Below, in pieces: positions 41,574-50,268 of a stretch of DNA of 64,000 bases (within the stretch, counting starts at the first letter, position 1; each line of letters begins with the position of its first letter). The stretch is from Longimicrobium sp. GTDB taxonomy: Bacteria; Gemmatimonadota; Gemmatimonadetes; Longimicrobiales; Longimicrobiaceae. The stretch spans positions 1-64,000 of the forward strand of contig DASUYB010000014.1 in NCBI GenBank assembly GCA_036377595.1. Reading direction: 5' to 3'. Position numbers and translations under genes: made by a program. A model generated the notes under the pieces. It did not search any database and was not told the DNA's origin. It saw only the letters and a program-made list of their open reading frames with translations.

Positions 41574-42489
41574 CGCGCAGCTCCCGCCCGGTCAGGGAAA
41601 GGAAGACGTCTTCCAGCGTGGCCTTGTGCGTCACCAGCGAGGTCAGCTCGCCCCCCGCGGCGGTGGCGGCGGCCAGCAGCCCGGGGAGCGACTGCGCCAG
41701 ATCGTCCACCGTCAGCAGCGTGTGCTCGCCGCGCGCGGCCACGCGGCGGGCGCCGGGGACGGCGCGCAGCGCGTCTTCCCCGATCGGCGCCGTGGCGGCG
41801 AACTCGATCACGTACGCGCCGCCGAGCCCGCTGATCAGCTGGTCGGGGGTGCCCTGCGCGATGATCTCGCCGTGGTCGAGGATGGCGATGCGGTCGGAGA
41901 GCGCCTGCGCCTCGTCCATGAAGTGCGTGGTCAGCAGGATGGTGCCGCCGCGCGCGCGGAACGCCTCGCACACGTCCCACAGCTGCCGGCGGGACTGGGG
42001 ATCCAGCCCCGTGGTCGGCTCGTCGAGGAAGAGGATGTCGGGCTGTCCGGCCAGGGCGCACGCGACGGAGAGCCGCTGCTTCTGGCCGCCGGAGAGGTTG
42101 CGCACCTGCGTGTCGCGCTTCTCCTCCAGCTGCACGAAGCCGATCAGCTCGCCGGGGGTGGGGCCCTGGGGATAGAACGAGCGGAAGAGGCGCACGATCT
42201 CGCCCACGGTGGAGCGGTCGGGGAACTCGCTCTCCTGCAGCTGCACGCCCAGGCGCGCGCGGATGCGGTCGCCGTCGCGCTCCCAGCGCATCCCCAGCAC
42301 CTCCACCTCGCCGGCGTCGCGGGGGGTGAGGCCCTCGAGGATCTCGATGGTCGTGGTCTTCCCCGCCCCGTTGGGGCCCAGCAGCCCGAAGCACTCGCCG
42401 CGCCGGACCTCCAGGTCCAGCGCCTTGACCGCCACCGTCTCGCCGAAGCGCTTGTGCAGGCCGCGGACGAGGATGGCGGGCGTGTCCAC
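41566..42489 (-). CDS. ABC exporter ATPase (DrrA/CcmA-like)
   Basis: 307 residues from the GTG at 42489; the frame stays open to 42621 but the extra 44 residues are Pro/Ser/Arg-rich and look non-coding. Walker A GPNGAGKTT at 38-46, signature LSGGQKQRLSVACAL, Walker B ILFLDEPTTGLDPQ, switch LLTTHFMDEAQALSDR. The C-terminal domain ends LTSLVTHKATLEDVFLSLTG, as in DrrA-type ATPases. Energises the overlapping ABC-2 permease. No ribosome site is clear at either start. Confidence 0.88.
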   Translation of the reverse strand: MDTPAILVRGLHKRFGETVAVKALDLEVRRGECFGLLGPNGAGKTTTIEILEGLTPRDAGEVEVLGMRWERDGDRIRARLGVQLQESEFPDRSTVGEIVRLFRSFYPQGPTPGELIGFVQLEEKRDTQVRNLSGGQKQRLSVACALAGQPDILFLDEPTTGLDPQSRRQLWDVCEAFRARGGTILLTTHFMDEAQALSDRIAILDHGEIIAQGTPDQLISGLGGAYVIEFAATAPIGEDALRAVPGARRVAARGEHTLLTVDDLAQSLPGLLAAATAAGGELTSLVTHKATLEDVFLSLTGRELRDE

Positions 42490-42685
42490 GGCGGAGGATT
42501 GCGTGCCGGTCGGCAAGGATCGCGTGCGGGCTCGGGGTCGCGAGGAAACGGGGGGAGAAGGGTAGTGGGGATGGAGATCGGGGGCAACGGCGGCGGGCCG
42601 CACCGTCACCCATCGCGTCAAGACTGTCGCCGATCGCGTGAAGACTTCGGACAGATCGGAGAGATCCTGCCCGCCCGGCGCGGAG

Positions 42686-42736
42686 GCCCTCTCCCCCCGG
42701 CCCCCTCCCCCAAAACCGACTGGGGGAGGGGGAGAC
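42686..42736. repeat. G/C-run repeat, family F
   Basis: CCCTCTCCCCCCGGCCCCCTCCC facing TGGGGGAGGGGGAGA across AAAACCGAC. Same kind as at 9368 and 18315. Confidence 0.7.
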
Positions 42737-42866
42737 CTCAGCGCGGGGAGACGGTTCGGTGCGGGTAAGGAGGGTATCCTGCCCGCCGGGTTCTCCCAAG
42801 TAGAACTGCGACTTCTTCAATCGCGCGCCGGTGCAGTCACCTCTCCCAGGCTGTTTTGGGAGAGGT

Positions 42867-42922
42867 CGAAAAATGGAGAAGGGTCGAGACGGCAGTTTGT
42901 CTCGACCCTTCTCCATTTTTCG
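42867..42922. terminator. Perfect 24-base hairpin, bidirectional terminator candidate
   Basis: CGAAAAATGGAGAAGGGTCG(AGAC) at 42867-42890 and its exact complement at 42899-42922, loop GGCAGTTT. The ends supply A5/T5 runs for both strands. It lies 12 bases beyond the dienelactone hydrolase stop. Perfect pairing over 24 bases is unusual. Confidence 0.8.
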
Positions 42923-42934
42923 GGTGAGGGCCCC

Positions 42935-43798
42935 CTACGATTTCAGCGTGCGCGCGAAGAAGTCGACCGTGCGGGTCCACGCGTCGGCGGCGGCCTGGGC
43001 GTTGTAGGACTGGCCGCTGGGGTTGGCGAAGGCGTGGTTCGCGTCGTAGAAGCGGATGTCCACCGTCTTGCCGAGCGCCTTCAGCTCCTGTTCCATCTTC
43101 CGCACGCTGTCGGCGGGAATGCCGCGGTCCTGCAGGCCGAAGAACCCCGCCAGCGGCGCATCCAGCCGCGCCAGGCGCGCGCGGTCGGTCACCGGCTGGC
43201 CGTAGTACATCACCACCGCGTCCACGTACTCGGGAAGGTTGAGCCCCGCCTGCAGCGACCATCCCCCGCCGAAGCACCATCCCACCGTGCCGATCCTGCG
43301 CGCGTGCTTCTCCTGCTTCAGGAAGCGTGCGGCGCTGGCCAGGTTCATCACTCCGCGGTCGCGGTCGCCCATCACCTCGCGCATGTACGTCTGCGCGGCC
43401 TGCGCGTCGGTGGCGACCTTCCCCTGGTACAGGTCCACCGCCAGCGTGCGGTACCCCTCGCCGGCCAGGCGCCGCGCCATCATGCGGATGTTGTCGTTCA
43501 GTCCCCACCACTCGTGCACCAGGATGACGGCCGGGAGCGCGGCGTCGGCGCCGGAGGCGGCCGGATACGCCATGTAGCCGCGCACCCGCTGCCCGTCGAC
43601 CAGGCCGTAGACGACCTCCTCGCCGCGCACCTCCTGCCGCGGCTCCTGGGCCGACGCGTTGGCCGTAGGCGTCTCGCCAGCGTGCTCGCGCGCCATGGCG
43701 TCTACGTGCGCGCTGTCGGCGGGCGCGGCGCCGCGGCCACCGCCCGAGCACCCGGCGGCGAACAGGAGCGTGGACAGCATCAGGACCTCTCGGCGCAT
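42935..43798 (-). CDS. Dienelactone hydrolase family lipoprotein
   Basis: 287 residues. The ATG at 43798 gives a lipoprotein signal (LSTLLFAAGC, then GGGRG). The alpha/beta-hydrolase core shows LPAVILVHEWWGLNDNIRMM (oxyanion region with the DLH glutamate), GTVGWCFGGGWSLQAG (nucleophile Cys of the G-x-C-x-G elbow), GFFGLQDRGIP (Asp) and FYDANHAFANP (His). The Cys-Asp-His triad marks the DLH family rather than ordinary Ser hydrolases. DLH hydrolyses dienelactone in aromatic breakdown, but exported relatives have other or unknown substrates. Confidence 0.88.
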   Translation of the reverse strand: MRREVLMLSTLLFAAGCSGGGRGAAPADSAHVDAMAREHAGETPTANASAQEPRQEVRGEEVVYGLVDGQRVRGYMAYPAASGADAALPAVILVHEWWGLNDNIRMMARRLAGEGYRTLAVDLYQGKVATDAQAAQTYMREVMGDRDRGVMNLASAARFLKQEKHARRIGTVGWCFGGGWSLQAGLNLPEYVDAVVMYYGQPVTDRARLARLDAPLAGFFGLQDRGIPADSVRKMEQELKALGKTVDIRFYDANHAFANPSGQSYNAQAAADAWTRTVDFFARTLKS

Positions 43799-44315
43799 CG
43801 GGAATCCCTCGCGTTCGCGGTCGAAATCGTCGTTGGAACGGGCAAGCGGACGGATGCATGCTACGCGCCGCCGGCGGCGGAGGCAACGCTGATCCCCGTC
43901 TCCACGAACTCGCGGGAGATGGAGGAGAACTGCGACCAAGATCGGTGTCAGCGCGGTCCGGAGGCGCGCGAATTGTCGGAAAGATGCCGATCCGGCGACA
44001 AGACTCTGGCGCAGGGCGGAGAAGCGGACTATCATGCGCGCCGTTCAACCGCACAATCCGTCGTCCGGACGCCACGCACCCGCGGCAACCCGCGTGCGCC
44101 TCCGAACCTCGCGTACCCCCGGCAGAGGAGAACCGCGCCCCGTTCGGTCCCACCCAGCAGTACCGGGATTCCATCGCAGTCGCCCCCGGCGCCACCCGAC
44201 CGGGACTCCACGACAACGGCAAACCCGGCGAAAGCCGGCGACGCAAAGTTACGAGCCTACCGCGGGGCGCCCGCCGCACGCCCGGCCACGGCAGTCGAGC
44301 CGCCGATAGAGTACC
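43799..44315. other. Gap with no supported gene
   Basis: 517 bases between divergent genes (dienelactone hydrolase and M23 peptidase). No open frame with recognisable content, no repeat family member and no clear promoter consensus seen. It should contain both promoters. Confidence 0.5.
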
Positions 44316-44912
44316 ATGGCCATGCCACGAACCACCCGGAAGTACCCCGCACTGCGCACCGTCGTGCTCGCCGCGGCCGCCCTGGCGCTGGCCGCCGCCC
44401 CCGCCGCCGCCCAGCGGATGGCGATGCTGGCGTCGTTCCCGATCCCGCCGCGCAACCCCGCGCGCGACATCGTGGACCTGCTGCGCTCGCGCAACCTGCT
44501 GATCCCCGTCGAGGGGGTCGGCGCGGGGCAGCTGCACGACACGTTCAACGCCGCGCGCTCCGGCGGCCGCGTGCACGACGCCATCGACATCCACGCGCCG
44601 CGCGGCACGCACGTGCTGGCGACCACCGACGGCACCATCATCAAGCTGCATCACAGCGCGCTGGGCGGCATCACCGTCTACCAGCTCGACGACGACGGCC
44701 GCACGCGCTACTACTACGCGCACCTCGACCGCTACGCCGACGGCATCGCCGAGGGCGTGCGCGTCACGCGCGGGCAGACGATCGGATACGTGGGCGACAC
44801 GGGGAACGCGGCCCCCGGCGACTGCCACCTGCACTTCGCCATCGCCATCCTGAGCGACACCTCGCGCTGGTGGAGCGGCCGCAACGTCAACCCGTTCGAG
44901 GTCTGGAGATAG
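44316..44912 (+). CDS. Exported M23 (LytM) family metallopeptidase
   Basis: 198 residues from the ATG at 44316 (or 44322). Signal peptide TVVLAAAALALAAAPAAAQ. The M23 zinc motifs are there: GGRVHDAIDIHAPRGTHVLA (H-x3-D, about residues 86-105) and GDCHLHFAIAI (H-x-H, about 168-178), with YYYAHLDRYADGIAEGVRV between. One small catalytic domain with no SH3 or LysM attachment. Such enzymes cut peptide cross-links of peptidoglycan. Zinc ligands appear complete, so it is likely active. A strong terminator follows. Confidence 0.88.
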   Translation: MAMPRTTRKYPALRTVVLAAAALALAAAPAAAQRMAMLASFPIPPRNPARDIVDLLRSRNLLIPVEGVGAGQLHDTFNAARSGGRVHDAIDIHAPRGTHVLATTDGTIIKLHHSALGGITVYQLDDDGRTRYYYAHLDRYADGIAEGVRVTRGQTIGYVGDTGNAAPGDCHLHFAIAILSDTSRWWSGRNVNPFEVWR

Positions 44913-44934
44913 CATCTCCAGGAAGGTGACGCAG

Positions 44935-44980
44935 ATCGGCCCCGCTTCGAAAGCTTCGGAGCGGGGCCGATGATCTTTTT
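44935..44980 (+). terminator. Intrinsic terminator after M23 gene
   Basis: Stem ATCGGCCCCGCT / GCGGGGCCGAT with an inner CGAAAGCTTCG hairpin, followed by GATCTTTTT (T5 at 44976-44980). Confidence 0.75.
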
Positions 44981-44982
44981 GT

Positions 44983-45059
44983 CTCACGCAGAGTCAGCAG
45001 GGTCAGCAGTTGAACTGCGCAGTTTACTGCTGACTCTGCTAACTCTGCGGCTGCGTGAG
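44983..45059. repeat. Long inverted repeat, family B, copy 3
   Basis: CTCACGCAGAGTCAGCAGGG ... pairs with ... CTGACTCTGCTAACTCTGCG and a short GCTGCGTGAG tail; centre near GAACTGCGCAGTTT. It lies between the M23 terminator and the bioB stop, again at convergent gene ends. Confidence 0.85.
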
Positions 45060-45089
45060 ACAAGTCTTTTCTGGCGAGGGCCAGGCTTG

Positions 45090-46166
45090 CTACGCTGTCG
45101 CCAGGACGGGAAGCGCCTCGCCGCGGAAGATCTCGGGGACGCCGTCGAGCGGATCTTCCTCGATTGGCTCGCCGTCGGGGGATTCGAGGACGAAGCCCAT
45201 GTCGCGGATCATCTCCAGGTCGGCGCGGGCGGCCTGTCCCGGCGTGGTCAGGTAGTCGCCGATGAAGATGGAGTTGGCGGCGTACAGCCCCATCACCTGC
45301 ATCGACCGCAGGTGCACCTCGCGCCCGCCGGAGATGCGGATCTCCTGCGACGGCAGCAGGAAGCGGTAGAGGCAGAGGATGCGCAGGCAGCGCCGCGGGT
45401 CGAGCTGGTCCACCCCCGCCAGCGGCGTCCCCACGATGGGGATCAGGAAGTTGACGGGAACACTGCGCACCTCCAGCTCGCGCAGCGACAACGCCAGGTC
45501 GATCACGTCGTCGTCCGTCTCGTTCATCCCCACGATCCCGCCGGAGCAGGTCTTGAGCCCCACCGCCTTCACCGCCTCGACCGTGGCCACGCGGTCGCCG
45601 AAGGTGTGGGTGGAGACGACGCTGGGCGTGTGGCGCTCCGACGTGTTCAGGTTGTGGTTCACCTGGGTGACGCCCGCCTCCTTCAGCCGCCGCGCCTGGT
45701 CCTCGGTCAGCAGCCCCAGGCAGGCGCACACCTTCAGGTCGTGCTTCTCGCGGACGGCGCGCACCGCGTCCAGCACCTTGGCGAACACCCGCTCGCCCGG
45801 CGTTCGCCCGCTGATGACCATGCAGAAGGTGCCCGCCTTCAGCTCCGCCGCGCGGTCGGCCGCCGCCAGGATCTTCTCGCGCGCCAGCATGGGATACTTC
45901 TCGATCTCCGCCGCGCTGATCTTCGACTGCGAGCAGTAGTTGCAGTCCTCGGGACAGAGGCCGCTCTGCGCGTTGCAGAGGAAGTGCAGCCGCACGCGGT
46001 TGCCGTAGAAGCGCCGCCGCACGCGGTACGCCGCGGCCAGCTGCTCCAGCAGCGCGGTGTCGGGCGCCGCCAGCACCGCGCGCGCCTCGTCGCGGGTGAT
46101 GAGCTCGCCCGCCAGCGCGCGGTCGGCCAGCGCGTTCCAGTCGGGCAGGGCGTTCGGATTCGCCAT
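45090..46166 (-). CDS. bioB: Biotin synthase
   Basis: Radical SAM enzyme that inserts sulphur into dethiobiotin, last step of biotin synthesis. 358 residues from the ATG at 46166 (AGGA upstream); a GTG nine bases earlier is possible. The radical SAM cluster is C71-P-E-D-C75-N-Y-C78 in [14 protein letters not shown]. The [2Fe-2S] cysteines are expected in [17 protein letters not shown] and [16 protein letters not shown], and the conserved Arg in [12 protein letters not shown] is present. Length and motif set are normal. No other bio genes are adjacent. Confidence 0.95.
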   Translation of the reverse strand: MANPNALPDWNALADRALAGELITRDEARAVLAAPDTALLEQLAAAYRVRRRFYGNRVRLHFLCNAQSGLCPEDCNYCSQSKISAAEIEKYPMLAREKILAAADRAAELKAGTFCMVISGRTPGERVFAKVLDAVRAVREKHDLKVCACLGLLTEDQARRLKEAGVTQVNHNLNTSERHTPSVVSTHTFGDRVATVEAVKAVGLKTCSGGIVGMNETDDDVIDLALSLRELEVRSVPVNFLIPIVGTPLAGVDQLDPRRCLRILCLYRFLLPSQEIRISGGREVHLRSMQVMGLYAANSIFIGDYLTTPGQAARADLEMIRDMGFVLESPDGEPIEEDPLDGVPEIFRGEALPVLATA

Positions 46167-46257
46167 CGTCCTCACGTCGTGGTTCGGGCGGGGGATGATG
46201 GGCGGGAAGGTACTCGGTGCGGCGGGAGGGTGCCAGACGCGGGCGTCATGTTGGGCG

Positions 46258-46390
46258 ACGGGCGGCTAAAGCCGCAGCTGGAACATTGGAAAGCCTCGCA
46301 AACTGCGCGAGGCTTCAACAACACCCAACCCATCTCGCAGCCCGCGAAGCGGGCTTCCCAATGTTTTAGCTGCGGGTTTACCCGCCCGTC
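46258..46390. repeat. MITE-like element D, copy 2
   Basis: 133 bases bounded by imperfect terminal inverted repeats of about 35 bases (GACGGGCGGCTAAAGCCGCA ... / ... TGCGGGTTTACCCGCCCGTC). The interior holds AAGCCTCGCAAACTGCGCGA and CGGGCTTCCCAATGTT, as in copy 1 at 4832-5003. Located between bioB and the TSUP gene. Confidence 0.75.
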
Positions 46391-46396
46391 ACGACA

Positions 46397-47152
46397 TCAT
46401 CCTCCCGCCATCCGCCGCACGAAGAAGACGAGGGTGATGGTGACGCTGATGACGATGATCAGCACGCGGACGTGCTTCTGGTCCAGCCGGCGGCCGGCGT
46501 GGGCGCCCAGGTAGCCGCCGGCGACGCCGCCCACCAGCATCACCAGCGCCTGCGGCCACCAGATCTTTCCCGCGCCGACGAACAGTACCACCGCCACGAA
46601 GTTCATCGCCGCCGCGAGGATCGTCTTGGTCGCGTTCATCTGCTTCAGGTCCGTCAGCCCGAACATCGACCACGTGGACAGCATGATGATCCCGATCGCC
46701 CCGCCGAAGTAGCCGCCGTACACGGCGACGAGGAACTGCACCGCCACCAGCGTGCGCGGGCCGATGCGTACCGCGCGCTGGAGCAGCGGCGTCAGCTTCG
46801 GCGCGAACGCGAAAGCGAGCGTGGCCGTCAGCAGCAGCCACGGGATCACGCCGTCGAACAGGCGCTGCGGGGTCAGCAGGAGCAGAAGCGCGCCCGCGAT
46901 TCCGCCGGCCAGGCTCACCGCCAACAGCGCGCGGAACGACACGCCGGGAAAGTCGCGGAAATGGCGGCGGAACCCCCAGGCGCTGGCCGCGGCCCCCGGC
47001 ATCAGCGCGAAGGTGCTCGACGCGTTCGCCACGATGGACGGCACGCCCGTGAACACCAGCGCCGGGAAGGTGACGAACGAGCCGCCGCCCGCCACCGCGT
47101 TCATTCCCCCCGCCACGAACGCGGCGGCGAGGAGCAGGAGATAGGAAGCCAT
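46397..47152 (-). CDS. TSUP (TauE/SafE) family membrane transporter
   Basis: 251 residues, seven to eight membrane helices. Family motifs AFVAGGMNAVAGGGSFVTFP near residues 11-30 and GGYFGGAIGIIMLSTWSMFG near 145-164 form the duplicated core, with GGVAGGYLGAHAGRRL near the end. TSUP proteins export or import small sulphur-containing or organic anions such as sulphite, sulphoacetate or taurine products. Substrate unknown here. Normal length. Confidence 0.88.
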   Translation of the reverse strand: MASYLLLLAAAFVAGGMNAVAGGGSFVTFPALVFTGVPSIVANASSTFALMPGAAASAWGFRRHFRDFPGVSFRALLAVSLAGGIAGALLLLLTPQRLFDGVIPWLLLTATLAFAFAPKLTPLLQRAVRIGPRTLVAVQFLVAVYGGYFGGAIGIIMLSTWSMFGLTDLKQMNATKTILAAAMNFVAVVLFVGAGKIWWPQALVMLVGGVAGGYLGAHAGRRLDQKHVRVLIIVISVTITLVFFVRRMAGG

Positions 47153-47176
47153 CTAGCCTGACTTGAGCTTGGTAAA

Positions 47177-47355
47177 GACGTCATCCTGAGGCCCGACCGC
47201 ACCGTCGCCGCGGTTGCACCGGTGCTCGCAGGCCGAAGGATCTATCGCTGACGTGCACGAGCGCTTGCTCTGTACACGCCGCAGCTATAGATCCTTCGGC
47301 CTGCACAGTTTAGCGCATGACGCAGGTTCGTCGTGGCCGGCCTCAGGATGACGTC
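47177..47355. repeat. Repeat family A, copies 5 and 6, convergent pair
   Basis: Plus copy 47177-47247 (GACGTCATCCTGAGG ... GGCCGAAGGATCTATCG) and minus copy 47285-47355 (CTATAGATCCTTCGGCC ... CTCAGGATGACGTC), 37 bases apart. It fills most of the 287-base gap before the M1 peptidase stop. The adjacent 47393-47432 has a short CTCCGCG repeat. Confidence 0.8.
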
Positions 47356-47439
47356 TACTCTGTTCGTTCGCGGAGAGCTACAAGCGCGCGCTGAGTTCTC
47401 CGCGCCTCCGCGTCTCCGCGTGAGGCCCGTAGTTATCAA

Positions 47440-50103
47440 TCACGTACCCGCGCCGGCCGCGCGGCGGATGGCGACGGTGCGCTCCAGCTCGTCGCGCGCC
47501 TGCAGCACCTTGCGGCGGATGTCGACGGGCAGCTCCGGATGCTCGGCCAGCAGCCGGTCCACGATCGCCAGCGCCTCGGCGGAGCGCTGGCCGCGCACGA
47601 AGGCGTTGATCCACGACGGCAGGAAGAAGATCCGCCGGTTGTTGCGGATCCACTCCAGCCGCTCCAGCGACGGGCGCAGGAAGGGCAGCGTCAGCCGCGT
47701 CTGCTCGCCGTCGTGAAACGCGCCCAGGCTGGCCGTCACCCACTCCTCGTTCAGCGTCGGATCGTCCAGGTACCGCCGGAAGTACTCGGCCTTCACCGCG
47801 GAATCCGGCGTCGCCGCGCGGGCCACGTACGCGCGCCGTCCCGCCTCGGGCGTGGAGTCGCGCCGCACCTCGGCGTCGTAGAGCGCGCGGGCGTCCGGCT
47901 CGCCCAGCGCCAGCAGGCGCTGCACGATGCTCCAGCGCGTCGGCTGCCGGACCGCCGCGCCGTCGAACTGCCGCGTCCCCGCCAGGTACTCCCGCAGGAT
48001 GGCCCGCGCCTCGGGCGTGCGCGCGCCGTCCACCAGCGCGTCCAGGCTCTCCTTGCGCATCCCGTAGCCCAGCGATGCGTCGCCCGCGCGCGCCGCCAGC
48101 AGCCGCTCCCACGCGGGGAAGAGCCGCGCCGCGTCCGCGTCCGAGGCGTACCACTCCAGCGCCCCCACCCCGCGGTTCAGGATCACGCTGGCGATCTGCT
48201 CGTCGCGCTCGCGCGGCAGCTCGCGCAGGGCGATCTCGGCGAAGCGCGCAGGCGGGAGCCGCGTCTCGCGGACCAGGTCCCACAGCGCGCCCCAGAGCAT
48301 CGCGCGCAGCAGCCCGTCGCGCACCTCGCCCACGTGCCCGGCGATCCAGGCCGCGCTGCGCTCGTCGGGGATGAAGAGCCCGTAGCCGTAATCCCCGTCG
48401 TTCGCCCACACGTAGTCGGGGAGCGGGAGTCCCGCGACGGCGTCGATCACCGCGCTGTCGCCCGTGAACGACGCGGGGAGGACGGCGTCGGGGCGGTCGT
48501 GGAAGCCGAGCCGGACCTGCACCTTCATCGGCCACGATCCCCCGCCGTCGCCCGGCAGCCGGCGCACGGGGCGCTGGGTGAGGACGATGCGGCGCAGCCG
48601 GCCGCCCTCGGCGTCGACGCGCGTGTCCACCCGCGGCATCCCCGCGCGCAGGATGTACTGCTCGCCGAACTGCTTCAGGGGGACGCCGCTCGTCTCCTGG
48701 ATCGCCCCCAGCAGGTCCTGCCACGTCGCGTTCCCGTACGCGTGGCGGGTCAGGAACAGCCGCAGCCCCGCGCGGAAGGCGCTGTCTCCGGCGAGAAACG
48801 CCAGCTGCTTGATGACCGACGGCGCCTTGTTGTAGACGATCGGCCCGTAATTGCTCTTGGCCAGGTCGAGGTTCGCCAGCTCCTGCCAGACGGGCGTGGT
48901 CCCGCTGGTCGCGTCCGTCCCGTACGCCGCGGGCTTGTTGCGGAGATAGAAGGTCTTCCACGCCTCGCTCCCGGGGCGCAGCTCGTTCTGGATGCGCGCC
49001 GCCATGTAGGTCGCGAACCCCTCCTTCAGCCACAGGTCGTCGAACCAGCGCATGGTGACGAGGTCGCCGAACCACTGGTGGCTGACCTCGTGGTAGATGG
49101 TGGCGTCGCGCCCCAGCCGCTGCGACAGCGTGGGCGGCTCGCGGAAGATGAACGAGTTCTCGTTGTAGAAGATCTCGCCCACGTGCTCCATCCCGCCGAA
49201 GGGAAAGGCGGGCGCCAGCATCGCGTCGAGCTTGCTGAAGGGGAAGGGGACGCCGAACCAGCTCTCCAGCCACCGCGCGGCCTCGCGGTTCGCGCGCACG
49301 ATGCTGTCCGCGTCCACCTCCGCCCGGCGCGACGCGCGGCCGTAGAGCGTGATCGGGCGCTGTCCCGCGGGCGCCGACTCCCACGCGGCGAACGGCCCCG
49401 CGGCGAAGGCGGCGAGGTAGGTGGAGATGGGCTCCGTCTGCGCGAAGGTCCACGTCACGCCCGCCGCCGCGGTGTCGCGCTGCTCGGCGCGCGCATTAGC
49501 CAGGACCGTCCACCCGCGCGGCGCGCTCAATCGCCAGCGGATGCGCGCCTTCAGGTCCGGCTGGTCGAAGCAGGGGAAGAGGAGATTGGCGTCGGAGGGG
49601 ACCAGGAGCGTGTAGAGGTACGTCTGCCCGTCGCTGCGGTCGTCGAAGCGGATGATGGCCGCGCCGACCGGGGCGATGCGCGCGGTGAAGCGCATCTCCA
49701 CCACGTTCTCCCCGGCGCGCAGGTGGTGCTCGGGGATGCGGACGTGCCCGTTGCGCCAGTCGAAGTCGCGCACGGGGTCGCCGTTGGCGCGCACCTCGGC
49801 CAGCGTGGGCCCGCGGAAGTCGGCGATCAGGTCGCCCGCGCCCGCCCGCCGCGTGAGCGCCATCCGCGCGACCCCCTGCGCGGAGTCGCGCTGCGTCAGG
49901 TCCAGCCACAGGTCGTAGCGCACCTCGGCCAGCGTGGCGGCGCGCGCGCGGGCCAGCTCCCGCGAGATGCCGGGCTGCATCAGCGTCTCGGGCCGCGGCG
50001 CCCCCGGCCGCGCGCCGGAGCCGCACCCCGCGAGCAGCACGGCGGCGAGTGCGGCAGAGACCGGTGCGGCGCCGGCGATTCGGACGATGGGGCGATGGAT
50101 CAT
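47440..50103 (-). CDS. M1 family metallopeptidase, exported lipoprotein
   Basis: 887 residues from the ATG at 50103. Lipoprotein signal ALAAVLLAGC (Cys27). The gluzincin zinc site HEVSHQWFGD is at 338-347 with the third ligand in LWLKEGFATY (Glu361), so it should be catalytically competent. The exopeptidase motif, normally GAMEN or GxMEN, reads GGMEHVG at 303-309, with His for Asn. The C-terminal half is the alpha-helical ERAP1-like domain. Aminopeptidase with broad peptide substrates, probably acting in the periplasm or at the outer membrane. Confidence 0.9.
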   Translation of the reverse strand: MIHRPIVRIAGAAPVSAALAAVLLAGCGSGARPGAPRPETLMQPGISRELARARAATLAEVRYDLWLDLTQRDSAQGVARMALTRRAGAGDLIADFRGPTLAEVRANGDPVRDFDWRNGHVRIPEHHLRAGENVVEMRFTARIAPVGAAIIRFDDRSDGQTYLYTLLVPSDANLLFPCFDQPDLKARIRWRLSAPRGWTVLANARAEQRDTAAAGVTWTFAQTEPISTYLAAFAAGPFAAWESAPAGQRPITLYGRASRRAEVDADSIVRANREAARWLESWFGVPFPFSKLDAMLAPAFPFGGMEHVGEIFYNENSFIFREPPTLSQRLGRDATIYHEVSHQWFGDLVTMRWFDDLWLKEGFATYMAARIQNELRPGSEAWKTFYLRNKPAAYGTDATSGTTPVWQELANLDLAKSNYGPIVYNKAPSVIKQLAFLAGDSAFRAGLRLFLTRHAYGNATWQDLLGAIQETSGVPLKQFGEQYILRAGMPRVDTRVDAEGGRLRRIVLTQRPVRRLPGDGGGSWPMKVQVRLGFHDRPDAVLPASFTGDSAVIDAVAGLPLPDYVWANDGDYGYGLFIPDERSAAWIAGHVGEVRDGLLRAMLWGALWDLVRETRLPPARFAEIALRELPRERDEQIASVILNRGVGALEWYASDADAARLFPAWERLLAARAGDASLGYGMRKESLDALVDGARTPEARAILREYLAGTRQFDGAAVRQPTRWSIVQRLLALGEPDARALYDAEVRRDSTPEAGRRAYVARAATPDSAVKAEYFRRYLDDPTLNEEWVTASLGAFHDGEQTRLTLPFLRPSLERLEWIRNNRRIFFLPSWINAFVRGQRSAEALAIVDRLLAEHPELPVDIRRKVLQARDELERTVAIRRAAGAGT

Positions 50104-50178
50104 GCGTCGTGGGTCAGGTCGGCGGGGCGCTCCGCCGAGCTTGGACGGGCGATTGAAATCGCGGCAACAATGGCCCGA

Positions 50179-50196
50179 AGTCCGCCTTCGCGGACT
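50179..50196. repeat. Family E hairpin, copy 3 (inverted)
   Basis: AGTCCGCCTTCGCGGACT, a self-complementary hairpin identical to the inverted first hairpin at 7722 and 59243. Confidence 0.6.
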
Positions 50197-50268
50197 CCGG
50201 GACGCGCATCGCGGCGAATGGATGCGCATCCGCGCGGACCGCCGATGCACGGGGCGAGCCGCGGCCGC

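Noticed and set aside
43799-44315. Possible small gene in the divergent gap
   Set aside because: Open frames here have no ribosome site, no recognisable domain and composition unlike coding sequence of this genome.
45090-46166. Radical SAM enzyme as peptide-maturation enzyme
   Set aside because: All motifs are those of biotin synthase, no SPASM domain, and it is 29 kb from the peptides.
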